64,000 nucleotides of DNA from Oricola nitratireducens (GTDB taxonomy: Bacteria; Pseudomonadota; Alphaproteobacteria; Rhizobiales; Rhizobiaceae): NCBI RefSeq assembly GCF_014904745.1, contig NZ_JACZCS010000050.1, positions 186,001-250,000 of the forward strand, read 5' to 3'. Within the stretch, counting starts at the first letter, position 1; each line of letters starts with the position of its first letter. The notes below the pieces were generated by a model that worked only from the letters and a program-made list of their open reading frames with translations, made no database searches and was not told where the DNA came from. This document shows positions 8,485 through 16,108 of the stretch, piece by piece. A program made the position numbers and the translations under genes.

Positions 8485-9234
8485 TTACCTTTGGTCAGGC
8501 ACGGCAGAGCGCCGGCGGTCGAAGATCGGGATCAGGAAGAAGCCGGCGAGGAGACCGCCGATATGCGCTTCCCAGGCTATCGGAGCCCCCTGCTGATCGA
8601 AGATGTTCAAGCCAATGACGACGTTCATGCCGATCCAGACAAGGAGAAACGGAACGACGCCGCGTGCGCGTAACGTTTCCGGGATCGACAATAGCGGGCC
8701 GTCGAACCCCCGGCGCGGATGGCGCCGGTTGGCGCGCAGGCCAAATCGGGCGGCCGCCCCCATGAAGCCCGATACCGCTCCCGACGCACCGATTACCGGG
8801 ACCTGATCGCCGAAATAGACCAGGAGGTGAGCCAATGCCGCAAAAGCCGCGGTCACGACCCAAAAGGCAATACTGCGCGTCCAGCCGATACGGTAGGCCA
8901 GCGGCGACCCGAACACGGCGAGCCAGACGATATTGATCGTCAGATGAACCCAGCCGCCATGCAGGAATGCATAGGTGATCGGCGAAAAGACCGTCGGAAA
9001 ATCAAGCGTCAGAATTTGCGGCGAATAACGGATCGGGAAAAAGGCGGTCTCGACCAGAAGCCAGGTATCGGCGTCGCGAGACAGAAACCCCCGCAGCACT
9101 TGCACGCCGATACAAAGGAGCGACAGCGCGACGATCGCACCATGAAGGTTGAAAACCGGTGGGCGGTGCTGCTCGAATCCCTCGGCAGGGCGCGCCGTTT
9201 GCTGCGGGTCGGTCGGGTCTGACGGTGTGGTCAT
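8485..9234 (-). CDS. Rhomboid family intramembrane serine protease
   Basis: 249 residues from ATG 9234. A short disordered cytosolic N-terminus is followed by six or seven hydrophobic segments. The catalytic serine motif GASGAVSGFMGA is in TM4 and the catalytic His is in WEAHIGGLLAGF in TM6. The supporting HGGWVHLTINIVWL is the loop-TM2 motif. Rhomboids cut transmembrane substrates inside the inner membrane; the substrate here is unknown. The longer in-frame start at 9288 would lie inside a terminator hairpin and is rejected. Confidence 0.92.
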   Translation of the reverse strand: MTTPSDPTDPQQTARPAEGFEQHRPPVFNLHGAIVALSLLCIGVQVLRGFLSRDADTWLLVETAFFPIRYSPQILTLDFPTVFSPITYAFLHGGWVHLTINIVWLAVFGSPLAYRIGWTRSIAFWVVTAAFAALAHLLVYFGDQVPVIGASGAVSGFMGAAARFGLRANRRHPRRGFDGPLLSIPETLRARGVVPFLLVWIGMNVVIGLNIFDQQGAPIAWEAHIGGLLAGFFLIPIFDRRRSAVPDQR

Positions 9235-9267
9235 GAGAGGGGCTTGAATCGCATGCCGTGATAATCG

Positions 9268-9306
9268 GCAAAAAAGAAGGCCATTCAAGCAAAAGCTTGA
9301 ATGGCC
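9268..9306 (-). terminator. Strong rho-independent terminator, minus strand
   Basis: Arms GGCCATTCAAGC and GCTTGAATGGCC (9279-9290 and 9295-9306) form a perfect 12-bp stem around a four-base loop. In the minus direction the stem is followed by TTCTTTTTT. No annotated minus-strand gene ends here: the rhomboid gene starts 45 bases further along. It therefore ends an unannotated transcript coming from the 9.3-9.5 kb gap. Confidence 0.85.
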
Positions 9307-9480
9307 CGGTGGGTCCCCTGCCCCATCCCCTGAATTATGCTGTGTGCTGTGGAACCGGAGGCTCCGTTGTCCAAATCTTGGCAGAGCAGCCGCCGGCCCG
9401 CAACGGAAACCATTTGTTAACCTTAATCCCGGACCGCAGTCTCAACTGGCCCGGAATCTGCGCCTTTTCCCGGCAGACGA
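9268..9480 (-). ncRNA. Candidate small RNA ending at a strong terminator (5' end unknown)
   Basis: The gap between the rhomboid and PAS genes holds no convincing reading frame, yet carries a perfect minus-strand terminator. Upstream of it on the minus strand lie a short GGAGCCTCC dyad and a purine-rich stretch with GGGGATGGGGCAGGGG. That composition fits a trans-acting small RNA. The left end is set by the terminator; the right end is a guess. It could instead be the 3' end of a leader or an antisense transcript. I do not recognise the family. Confidence 0.3.
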
Positions 9481-9530
9481 TGGAATTCCGCCCACCTGTG
9501 CCAATCCGGCACAGGAGAGCGGCGTCGGGG

Positions 9531-10196
9531 ATGAAGGCAGGCTGGGTCATGCGCCATAAGGACACGATTGAACTATATAAATACTGGAACGAGATAAGGG
9601 CGGATCGCGACGCCCCTCTCCGTTCGGAGATCGCGCCTGCCGCGCTGGGGCGGCTGTTGCCGTCGGTCATGCTGCTGGAACGGAATGCCGGCGGCGAGAT
9701 CGTTTTTCGCCTGGCCGGCACGCGACTCTGCGCATTGAGCTGCAAGGAATTGAAAGGTCGCCCTTTTTCGGGACTGTTCCGTCAGGAAGACCGCACATCG
9801 CTGATCAAGATCCTGAATGCGGTCGAGCGTGGCGATTCCGTCGTGGTGCTGGACGCGATTGCGCGCCGGCGCGACGGTGGCAGCGTACCTGCGGAGGTCG
9901 CGCTGCTGCCGCTCGTCGACGACAGGACAAGGATCCTCGGGATCGCCACAACAGCGACGACGCCATACTGGATCGGCGCGGAGGCAGCGGAACTGGAGCT
10001 TCGTGGCATTCGCTACATGGACCCGAAGGCAGACCTCGTCTTCCTGCAAAGCCGGCCATCCGTGCCTGTCCGGCAACGCTTCGGGGATAGCGGCCGCCCT
10101 TCCGTGAACGGGCTTCACGTGCTGAGCGGCATGGGATTATCCGCTCCGAAAAGGGTGCTACGCGCGTTCCGCGTCCTCGACGGCGGCAAGAAGTAA
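9531..10196 (+). CDS. PAS domain-containing protein (PAS_5 type)
   Basis: 221 residues from ATG 9531; ATG 9549 and ATG 9480 are alternatives in frame. The N-terminal half fits the short alphaproteobacterial PAS_5 family: ELYKYWNEIRADRDAPLRSE, then LLPSVMLLERNAGGEIVFRL and AGTRLCALSCKELKGRPFS. There is no output domain, so it is probably a single-domain sensor or adaptor. The C-terminal 50 residues are basic and unordered. It stands immediately before a PilZ gene and a transglutaminase-like protease gene, which suggests a role in cyclic-di-GMP or cell-cycle control. Confidence 0.8.
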   Translation: MKAGWVMRHKDTIELYKYWNEIRADRDAPLRSEIAPAALGRLLPSVMLLERNAGGEIVFRLAGTRLCALSCKELKGRPFSGLFRQEDRTSLIKILNAVERGDSVVVLDAIARRRDGGSVPAEVALLPLVDDRTRILGIATTATTPYWIGAEAAELELRGIRYMDPKADLVFLQSRPSVPVRQRFGDSGRPSVNGLHVLSGMGLSAPKRVLRAFRVLDGGKK

Positions 10197-10256
10197 TCGA
10201 TAGGGCAATTCGCGCTATAAAACGGGCGGCGAAATCGACGGACCAATAACCGCCCG

Positions 10257-10262
10257 TTAACC
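10257..10262. promoter_or_regulatory. TTAACC motif upstream of the PilZ gene (CtrA half-site-like)
   Basis: CGTTAACCAG lies about 50 bases before the PilZ start codon. A similar TTAACCTTAA (9417-9426) lies about 105 bases before the PAS gene. CtrA half-sites in alphaproteobacteria resemble TTAACCAT. The match is short and only suggestive. Confidence 0.25.
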
Positions 10263-10313
10263 AGCCGAGCCCTATGCTCCGTGCATATTTCAGACCAACC
10301 GGACTGACCGCAG

Positions 10314-10913
10314 ATGCTCGGCGCACAGCAAACAGATTACGAACACGACCGCCGCCAGTACCAAAGGGTCAAGGTACTGCTGCATGGGCGGCTGATGCTG
10401 TCCGATCGTTCCGAACACCGATGCCAGGTCACCGACATGTCGCCGGGCAGCGCCTTTCTGGCCACCGAGGGCGCGGCGCAGATCGGCGAGCGCGTCATCG
10501 CCTATGTCGATCACATTGGCCGTATCGAGGGCGTCGTCTCCCGAATCATGCCGGAAGGTTTCGCGCTCGAGCTCAATACGACGCCGCGTAAAAAGGCCAA
10601 ACTCGCCGCACAGCTGACATGGCTCGCCAACAAGCATGAGCTCGATCTGCCGGAAGATCGCCGCCACGAGCGCATCGCACCGCGCAATCCGGCGGGCGTG
10701 CTGTCACTCGAAGACGGCCGTCAATACCGTTGCCGCATCATCGACCTTTCGCTCTCCGGTGCAGCCGTCGAGATCGGTGTTCGGCCGGCCATCGGCACAC
10801 AGGTCACGCTCGGGAACATGCGCGGCCAGGTCGTGCGCCATTTCGACGACGGTATCGCAGTCGAATTTGCGGTCGTTCAACGGCGCGAATCTCTCAAGCA
10901 ATATCTCGGCTAA
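10314..10913 (+). CDS. Tandem PilZ domain protein
   Basis: 199 residues with two PilZ domains. The first begins RRQYQRVKV (about residue 13) with DMSPGSAFL; the second begins RRHERIAPR (about residue 115) with DLSLSGAAVE. These are the RxxxR and (D/N)xSxxG elements that bind cyclic-di-GMP. In the first domain the second motif reads DMSPGSAF, where the expected serine-glycine spacing is shifted, so it may bind weakly. There is no catalytic or membrane part, so this is a cytosolic receptor. It ends in a clear terminator and lies between the PAS and protease genes. Confidence 0.88.
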   Translation: MLGAQQTDYEHDRRQYQRVKVLLHGRLMLSDRSEHRCQVTDMSPGSAFLATEGAAQIGERVIAYVDHIGRIEGVVSRIMPEGFALELNTTPRKKAKLAAQLTWLANKHELDLPEDRRHERIAPRNPAGVLSLEDGRQYRCRIIDLSLSGAAVEIGVRPAIGTQVTLGNMRGQVVRHFDDGIAVEFAVVQRRESLKQYLG

Positions 10914-10938
10914 GGTCATCTCTCCGGGTTTCGGACAA

Positions 10939-10969
10939 AAGCGCCTCGTGCAAACGGGGTGCTTTTTTT
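10939..10969 (+). terminator. Rho-independent terminator after the PilZ gene
   Basis: A ten-pair stem (AAGCGCCTCG against CGGGGTGCTT, two G-T pairs) with a six-base loop is followed directly by a run of T. It ends the PilZ transcript, so the protease gene downstream needs its own promoter. Confidence 0.8.
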
Positions 10970-11039
10970 GGGCATCCATTTGCCGGGCCGGAGATAACGC
11001 GTGTGGGCCACGCGCTGCGCGCCTACCCGGATTTCCGGA

Positions 11040-11160
11040 AAATTTTAGAAAACTTCCATTCAAATTCTATTCAAGTATGTATAGTCTTTTCGAATATTTA
11101 TACTCTGTCTTGCATTAAATCTACTGCTCGCATTTCGCTATAACTAAAATATTGCGTGCC
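11040..11160 (+). promoter_or_regulatory. AT-rich promoter region of the transglutaminase-like protease gene
   Basis: This stretch is markedly AT-rich compared with the rest of the window and lies between the PilZ terminator and the next start codon. It contains several TATA-like boxes, for example TATAGT and TATACT, but no unambiguous -35/-10 pair. The composition suggests a strong or regulated promoter. Confidence 0.4.
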
Positions 11161-11189
11161 ATGATCGCCTCCATTGGGGAGACGATGGC

Positions 11190-11792
11190 ATGCGAAAATT
11201 CAAGAAATATACGCATTCTGTTTTAACCGGACTGGCGGCATCGGCCTTGATGGCAAGCACCGCATCTGCCGCCACACCGATGAAGGTCGGCCGCTATACG
11301 AGCCAGCCGATCGGGCATTACGAATTCTGCCAGAAGGTTCCCGACGAGTGCCGCGCGACGGGAAATAATGTGGAACCCGACCGCCTGACCGAAGCGTCCT
11401 GGAGGACGATGGTCCGGATCAATGCCGTGGTCAACGCCACGATCACGCCGCGCACCGACATGCAGATGTGGGGCCGCGAGGAAATCTGGTCCTATCCGGT
11501 CAAGTATGGCGACTGCGAAGACTATGTACTGCTGAAGCGCCACGACCTGATCGCGGCCGGCTTCAAGCCCTCCAATCTGCTGATCACCGTGGTGCTCCAG
11601 CCCAATGGCGACGGCCATGCGGTGCTGACCGTGCGGACGGATCACGGCGACTTCATTCTCGACAATCTCGTCGGCGCGGTCATGGACTGGCGCGACACCC
11701 GGTATCACTACCTCAAGCGGCAATCCACGAGTAACGCCGGCAAGTGGGTCGATATCATCGACGAACGCAACAGCGTCGCCCAGGTGCGGTAG
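11190..11792 (+). CDS. Transglutaminase-like cysteine peptidase (BTLCP, LapG-like)
   Basis: 200 residues with a Sec signal peptide (about residues 1-28, ending ASTASAA). The bacterial transglutaminase-like cysteine proteinase triad is visible: Cys in YGDCEDYVLLK, His in GDGHAVLTVRT and Asp in FILDNLVGAV. LapG, the best-known member, is a periplasmic protease that cuts the adhesin LapA and is controlled by cyclic-di-GMP through LapD. No LapD homologue lies nearby, but the adjoining PilZ and PAS genes keep the cyclic-di-GMP theme. It has its own promoter and terminator. Confidence 0.9.
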   Translation: MRKFKKYTHSVLTGLAASALMASTASAATPMKVGRYTSQPIGHYEFCQKVPDECRATGNNVEPDRLTEASWRTMVRINAVVNATITPRTDMQMWGREEIWSYPVKYGDCEDYVLLKRHDLIAAGFKPSNLLITVVLQPNGDGHAVLTVRTDHGDFILDNLVGAVMDWRDTRYHYLKRQSTSNAGKWVDIIDERNSVAQVR

Positions 11793-11861
11793 GCGTTCAG
11801 GAGAAATTCAGGTCCCCGGTCGAGTCCCCAAACCATCCCATCCCCAACGACCGGGTCACAG

Positions 11862-11896
11862 GAGCCGGCCATCCCTGATGGCCGGCTCTTCTGTTT
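11862..11896 (+). terminator. Rho-independent terminator after the cysteine peptidase gene
   Basis: Arms GAGCCGGCCAT and ATGGCCGGCTC (11862-11872, 11878-11888) form a perfect 11-bp stem with a five-base loop, followed by TTCTGTTT. It points in the plus direction; on the minus strand no T run follows. Confidence 0.8.
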
Positions 11897-11905
11897 GGGA
11901 AGATA

Positions 11906-12439
11906 TCAATCCGGTTGCCGCGTCAGCCCGGCAGCGAATCGCTTCGCGTTCTCAACATAATGCTCGGCCGATTCCCGCAGCGCCGCGATAGCCTTGTCGT
12001 CGAGGCTGCGCACGGCTCGTGCCGGCGTGCCGATGATCAGGCTGCCGTCGGGAAATTCCTTGCCTTCCGTTACCAGAGCGCCTGCGCCTACGAGGCAGTT
12101 ATTACCGATACGGGCGCCGTTCAGGACGATCGCCCCGATGCCTATCAGGCTGTTGTCGCCAATCGTGCAGCCATGCAGCATGGCCCGGTGACCGATCGTG
12201 CAGCCTTCGCCGATATCGAGCGGAAAGCCCATGTCGGTGTGCATGACACAATGTTCCTGCACGTTCGTGCGCGCGCCGATAGTTATGCGTTCATTGTCGC
12301 CGCGCAAGACGCAACCGAACCAGACACCGCTGTCCTCGCCGAGCGTCACCTTGCCGATCACGCTGGCGTCCGCGGCGACGAAAGCCGGTCCTCCGCCTTT
12401 AGTTTCCGGCGTTGCGCCATCAAGTTCATAGAGTGCCAT
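11906..12439 (-). CDS. Gamma carbonic anhydrase family protein (left-handed beta helix)
   Basis: 177 residues from ATG 12439 (MALYELDG); an in-frame start at 12469 adds ten residues. The chain is made of hexapeptide repeats (for example VIGKVTLGEDSGVWFG and IGDNSLIGIGAIVLN). Metal-ligand histidines appear in NVQEHCVMH and CTIGHRAMLHG, which also carries the third His. This is the arrangement of YrdA/PaaY/CamH-type gamma carbonic anhydrases. Activity cannot be assumed for this subfamily. It is cytosolic, with no operon partner visible. Confidence 0.9.
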   Translation of the reverse strand: MALYELDGATPETKGGGPAFVAADASVIGKVTLGEDSGVWFGCVLRGDNERITIGARTNVQEHCVMHTDMGFPLDIGEGCTIGHRAMLHGCTIGDNSLIGIGAIVLNGARIGNNCLVGAGALVTEGKEFPDGSLIIGTPARAVRSLDDKAIAALRESAEHYVENAKRFAAGLTRQPD

Positions 12440-12498
12440 TTCGATACAATTCCGGTTTGACAGGATCACCGGACGAAAGTGCCTGCTGAGCGCGTGTC

Positions 12499-12813
12499 CT
12501 ACAAGACCGCGCGGGCGCTTTCCACGGCGAGTACGCCAAGCGCGCCCGTCCAGACCAGGATGAGAAACGTAAACACGAGGGTGTTGCGCAGCGATTGCGC
12601 CACGTTGACCGGCTCGGCCGTTTCAAGAGCGCGAACAAGCAGGACAGGCCCTGCCCCACAAAAAACGGCGAAGGCAGCGGCCATGCCGATTTCGTCCAGG
12701 GTTTCGCGGTTGAAGCCCGGCGTGAAGCCGATCACCGCGCGAACAAGATGGAACAGCGCCATCGCAACCGCCGCTCCCGTGACAAAAACCATGAACGCAA
12801 CCATCGAACCCAC
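12499..12813 (-). CDS. Small membrane protein of unknown function
   Basis: 104 residues with three predicted transmembrane helices (about residues 4-26, 42-62 and 80-100). Polar loops include GFTPGFNRETLDE and ETAEPVNVAQSLRN. No catalytic motif is seen. The pattern resembles small conserved rhizobial membrane proteins without known function (a DUF6949-like family, from memory). It lies 59 bp upstream of the gamma carbonic anhydrase gene on the same strand and diverges from the next gene. Confidence 0.7.
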   Translation of the reverse strand: MGSMVAFMVFVTGAAVAMALFHLVRAVIGFTPGFNRETLDEIGMAAAFAVFCGAGPVLLVRALETAEPVNVAQSLRNTLVFTFLILVWTGALGVLAVESARAVL

Positions 12814-12906
12814 CCCCGATTTACCAAATGTTTACCAAACGCGTATCGAGTGATGCACATTCGATGCCAGAAAATCTGTGCCAAACCGGGCCAGTGCGAC
12901 GGAAAA

Positions 12907-13659
12907 ATGCCAGCAGCCACAGCAAGCGCCGACGAACGGTTCGATATCAGGAAAGGTCTCCCCGGCCTGGCCATCCGGCTTTTCATCGGCTTCGGGATTC
13001 TCGCCTTTCTCTCGGTCGCCATCCTGATCGCCGGAAAGCTTTATGGCCGCTCGCTGGTCCGCGCCGGCCACACCTCGTCAACCGAGCATTTCGAGATCGC
13101 GATCGGCAATGATTCCCTTTCGGTGCCGGCGAACACGATCCGCAAGCAGGAACAGCGCCACACGGGCGCGGAGAATCGGATCGACCTCTATCTGTATTGG
13201 CCGACGCTTTCGGGATTTCGGGACGATCTCGCCACGGCATTCAACGATGTCGAACCGAAGACGAACTCGATCATCTTCATCTCGATCATGCCGCGGGCGA
13301 CCACGCGGGACATGGCCGGCCGGTTCGACCCCGTCTACAGGAACGTGATGACGGGGGCGGCGACTGACCTCGATCGCGGCCTGAAGGCGATCGCGCTGTC
13401 CCAGGAACATGGATATATCAACGAGCGTCTGGTCTACAGCGCGCCGGATCTGCGCACGGGAAGGCGTTTCGTCGTGCGATGCCAGGACGTAGACGCCACG
13501 TCACAGGTCATTCTCGCGCCTTGCGAAACGGACATCCATTTCGGCGAGACACTGACGGCGCAGATCCGCTTCCCGGAGAGGCTTCTGGGCGATTGGCAGA
13601 AGCTCAACACGGCACTGCCCGCCTTCCTCGACGGGCTGCTGATCAAGACGGGCGGCTGA
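12907..13659 (+). CDS. Membrane-anchored protein of unknown function
   Basis: About 250 residues from ATG 12907; ATG 12853 is an in-frame alternative. One transmembrane helix at about residues 20-43 (LAIRLFIGFGILAFLSVAIL) leaves a periplasmic domain of some 200 residues. That domain contains RIDLYLYWPTLSGF and FDPVYRNVMTGAATDLDRGL, and ends TALPAFLDGLLIKTGG. Two cysteines (VRCQDV and APCETD) could form a disulphide. I do not recognise the family. It converges with the DUF3126 gene, the stops being almost adjacent. Confidence 0.7.
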   Translation: MPAATASADERFDIRKGLPGLAIRLFIGFGILAFLSVAILIAGKLYGRSLVRAGHTSSTEHFEIAIGNDSLSVPANTIRKQEQRHTGAENRIDLYLYWPTLSGFRDDLATAFNDVEPKTNSIIFISIMPRATTRDMAGRFDPVYRNVMTGAATDLDRGLKAIALSQEHGYINERLVYSAPDLRTGRRFVVRCQDVDATSQVILAPCETDIHFGETLTAQIRFPERLLGDWQKLNTALPAFLDGLLIKTGG

Positions 13660-13660
13660 T

Positions 13661-13873
13661 CTAGTCTTCGAGGTCGATGTCCAGGATGGACATGGACAGG
13701 TCATAGGAAACCTCGCCCTCGTCCTCGATTCGCGTAACGATCCCGAGAAATTCATCGCCGACATAGAGCTCGACCGAATCGGCGATCCGCGGGCGCGGTT
13801 TGACCGCAAGAGACGCATTTCCGAAGGTTTTCTGGAAAAAACGCGTAAGTTTCGTCACTTCTTCGGATGTCAC
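13661..13873 (-). CDS. DUF3126 family protein
   Basis: 70 residues, matching the DUF3126 family in length and wording: RFFQKTFGNASLAVKPRP, SVELYVGDEFLGIVTRIEDE and a terminal acidic MSILDIDLED. These small cytosolic proteins are typical of alphaproteobacteria and usually sit just downstream of cysE, as here, 118 bp after its stop. Function unknown. Its start ATG at 13873 is the only reasonable one. Confidence 0.88.
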   Translation of the reverse strand: MTSEEVTKLTRFFQKTFGNASLAVKPRPRIADSVELYVGDEFLGIVTRIEDEGEVSYDLSMSILDIDLED

Positions 13874-13991
13874 GGACAGGCTCCCTGTTTGCGATTATCG
13901 TTTGCGTCCTGTGGGCGATGGCAAAACATGATTGGCGCGCGAGCGCAAGCCCGCGACCCCATTCCGCATCGTTTTGAATGATTGCCGCGCG

Positions 13992-14813
13992 TCAGTCGGA
14001 TTCGAGCAGCTGATCCATCGCGCGTGACGGCTCGCTGCAGCCGGATCCGCCGACGACGCGCGCCGGCACGCCCGCAACGGTCATCGACGGCGGCACGTCC
14101 TTCAGCACAACGGAACCGGCGGCGACCTTGCTGCAATTGCCGATCCTGATATTGCCCAGGATTTTCGAACCCGCGCCGATCAAAACGCCATCTCCGATCT
14201 TGGGATGGCGATCGCTGCCTTCCTTGCCGGTACCGCCGAGCGTCACCGAGTGAAGGATGGAGACGTTGTCGCCGATCACCGCGGTTTCCCCGACGACCAA
14301 TCCGGTGGCGTGATCGAGGAAGATGCCCTTGCCTATGCGCGCGACCGGATTGATATCGGTCTGGAAGACGGCGGACGACCGGCTCTGCAGATAGAGCGCG
14401 AAATCGAGACGCCCCTGCTTGAGAAGCCAGTGGGCCAGACGGTGGGTCTGGATCGCGTGAAATCCCTTGAAATAGAGCAGCGGCTCGATGAACCGCGTGC
14501 ATGCCGGATCGCGGTCATAGACCGCCTGCATGTCGACGCGCACGATTTCGCTCCACGAAGGATCGTCGTGCAGCATGGAGCGGAACGACTGCCGCAGGAG
14601 GTCGGCGCCAAGGTCCGGGTGGTCGAGCCGTTCGGAAATCCGGTGAATGACCGCCTCTTCCAGCGTCGGCTGGTTCAGGACGGTCGACAGCATGAAGGCG
14701 CCAAGCGCACGATCCTTGGCAATGGCTGCTTCGGCATCTTCGCGGACGGCATGCCAGATAGGATCGAGCGCTTCGACCTGTTTCGGCGATGCATAATTGC
14801 GTTGCTGTGCCAT
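13992..14813 (-). CDS. cysE: Serine O-acetyltransferase
   Basis: 273 residues from ATG 14813, preceded by GGAGA; in-frame starts at 14828 and 14858 are weaker. The N-terminal helical SATase domain (about residues 15-150) contains EALDPIWHAVREDAEAA and FHAIQTHRLAHWLL. The left-handed beta-helix follows with INPVARIGKGIFLDHATGLV, the catalytic His in LDHATG and again in ILHSVTLGGTG. It acetylates serine for cysteine synthesis and usually forms a complex with CysK. The C-terminal tail is long enough to contact CysK, but I cannot verify the terminal Ile rule (it ends LLESD). Confidence 0.95.
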   Translation of the reverse strand: MAQQRNYASPKQVEALDPIWHAVREDAEAAIAKDRALGAFMLSTVLNQPTLEEAVIHRISERLDHPDLGADLLRQSFRSMLHDDPSWSEIVRVDMQAVYDRDPACTRFIEPLLYFKGFHAIQTHRLAHWLLKQGRLDFALYLQSRSSAVFQTDINPVARIGKGIFLDHATGLVVGETAVIGDNVSILHSVTLGGTGKEGSDRHPKIGDGVLIGAGSKILGNIRIGNCSKVAAGSVVLKDVPPSMTVAGVPARVVGGSGCSEPSRAMDQLLESD

Positions 14814-14917
14814 GCTGGTCTCCAACATCGGGATCTTGTTCGCTTGTAGATAGCGCATTCGCGCCCCGTTTTAAACGAAGCGCAGTCAATTCTTCGTCAA
14901 AAATACTGATTCAGAGG

Positions 14918-15676
14918 TTAAGCCCGGCTTGAAAGAAACTCGAGCACCGCCTGCTTGAAGACACGGTCGCCGACCGCCAGCATGTGGTCCCGGCCGGGAA
15001 TGTCCACCACCCGGGCATGTGGCATGAGTGCCGCGAGTTGCTGCGGCGATCCGGCTATATCGTCCTTGGTGCCGACAGCGATGAGCGTGGGCGCTTCGAT
15101 TTGCGCCACCTGGTCCGGCGTCAGCTTCACGCGCGACGACCTGATACAGGCGGCCAGCGCGACGCGGTCGCTGCCGGTCTGCTCGGCGAACATCCGGAAC
15201 GCACGGGCGCGCTGGTCGGTGACCAGATCGAGGGAATCCGCGAGCAACCCCTCGGCGATCCCTTCCCAACCGCCGACGCCCTCGACCATACCGATGCCAA
15301 GCCCGCCGAAAACGAGCGAGCGCACGGTCTGCGGCGCCGCCAGCGCCATGAAGGCGGAAATGCGCGCGCCCATGGAATAGCCCATGACATGGGCGTCCGG
15401 AATCCCGAGATGCTCGAGGAGCGCTACCGCGTCGCCGGCCATTTTGTCCGGCGTGTAGGCTTCGGAGTCATGCGGCTTGTCGCTGTCGCCATGACCGCGA
15501 TTGTCGATCGCGATCACGCGGTATCCGGCATCGCCAAGCGTCTTCAGCCAGCCGGGACCGATCCAGTTCACGGTCTTGCTGGAGGCAAAACCGTGGATCA
15601 GCAGGACCGGCTCGCCGGAAGGATCGCCCTCGTCGAAATAAGCGAGGTTCAATGTGTCGTGTTGGAAACTGGGCAT
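14918..15676 (-). CDS. Alpha/beta hydrolase
   Basis: 252 residues. The fold is clear: oxyanion strand VLLIHGFASSKT, then VIAIDNRGHGDSDKP, nucleophile elbow VMGYSMGARISA (Ser at about residue 99), acid region IAVGTKDDIAG and catalytic His in IPGRDHMLAV. It is similar to the 3-oxoadipate enol-lactonase/esterase class. No signal peptide. There is no pathway gene next to it, so the substrate is open. It lies 104 bp upstream of cysE on the same strand. Confidence 0.88.
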   Translation of the reverse strand: MPSFQHDTLNLAYFDEGDPSGEPVLLIHGFASSKTVNWIGPGWLKTLGDAGYRVIAIDNRGHGDSDKPHDSEAYTPDKMAGDAVALLEHLGIPDAHVMGYSMGARISAFMALAAPQTVRSLVFGGLGIGMVEGVGGWEGIAEGLLADSLDLVTDQRARAFRMFAEQTGSDRVALAACIRSSRVKLTPDQVAQIEAPTLIAVGTKDDIAGSPQQLAALMPHARVVDIPGRDHMLAVGDRVFKQAVLEFLSSRA

Positions 15677-15821
15677 GGCGCGCTCGGTCTTCGGATGTGC
15701 TCAAGATGTGTCAATTTTGGTGCCGACTGGCTACCAATTCCGTTGCCAAGACGCTAGTGTGCAGTGCCGAAACGGCCGGTTATCCGGCTGCAAGACAAGA
15801 CATTTGAAACAGGATTTACCG

Positions 15822-16073
15822 ATGGCAGGCCACGCAACGCCCCATTTCCAGAACGACGCCGGACATGCCCGCATCGAAATCGGCGTCAAGGAGTTCATGT
15901 GCGTCGGGGCCAATCCGCCGTTCGATCACCCGCATGTGTTTCTCGACATGGGCGACGAGAACGAGAAGGTATGCCCCTATTGCTCGACGCTCTATGTCTA
16001 CAACGACAAGCTGGGCGCCGAAGAAACCCTGCCAGAAGGCTGCCTGCTCGAAGCCGCACGCTCGGTTGCGTAA
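15822..16073 (+). CDS. zf-CHCC zinc-finger protein (NDUFS6-like)
   Basis: 83 residues. Zinc ligands lie in KEFMCVGANPPFDHPHVFL and NEKVCPYCSTLYVYN, giving the Cys-x(n)-His-x(n)-Cys-x2-Cys arrangement of zf-CHCC. The family is homologous to the NDUFS6 (13 kDa) subunit of respiratory complex I, present in alphaproteobacteria. The ATG at 15822 is chosen because the longer frame upstream is non-conserved. It precedes the FAD monooxygenase gene by 35 bp, so they are probably co-transcribed. Confidence 0.9.
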   Translation: MAGHATPHFQNDAGHARIEIGVKEFMCVGANPPFDHPHVFLDMGDENEKVCPYCSTLYVYNDKLGAEETLPEGCLLEAARSVA

Positions 16074-16108
16074 CGGGAACGGCTTGAATCGCAGAATCCC
16101 GGGCACCG

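Noticed and set aside
9235-9288. Longer N-terminus for the rhomboid protease starting at 9288
   Set aside because: The upstream start codon lies within a perfect terminator hairpin, and the added residues are not rhomboid-like.
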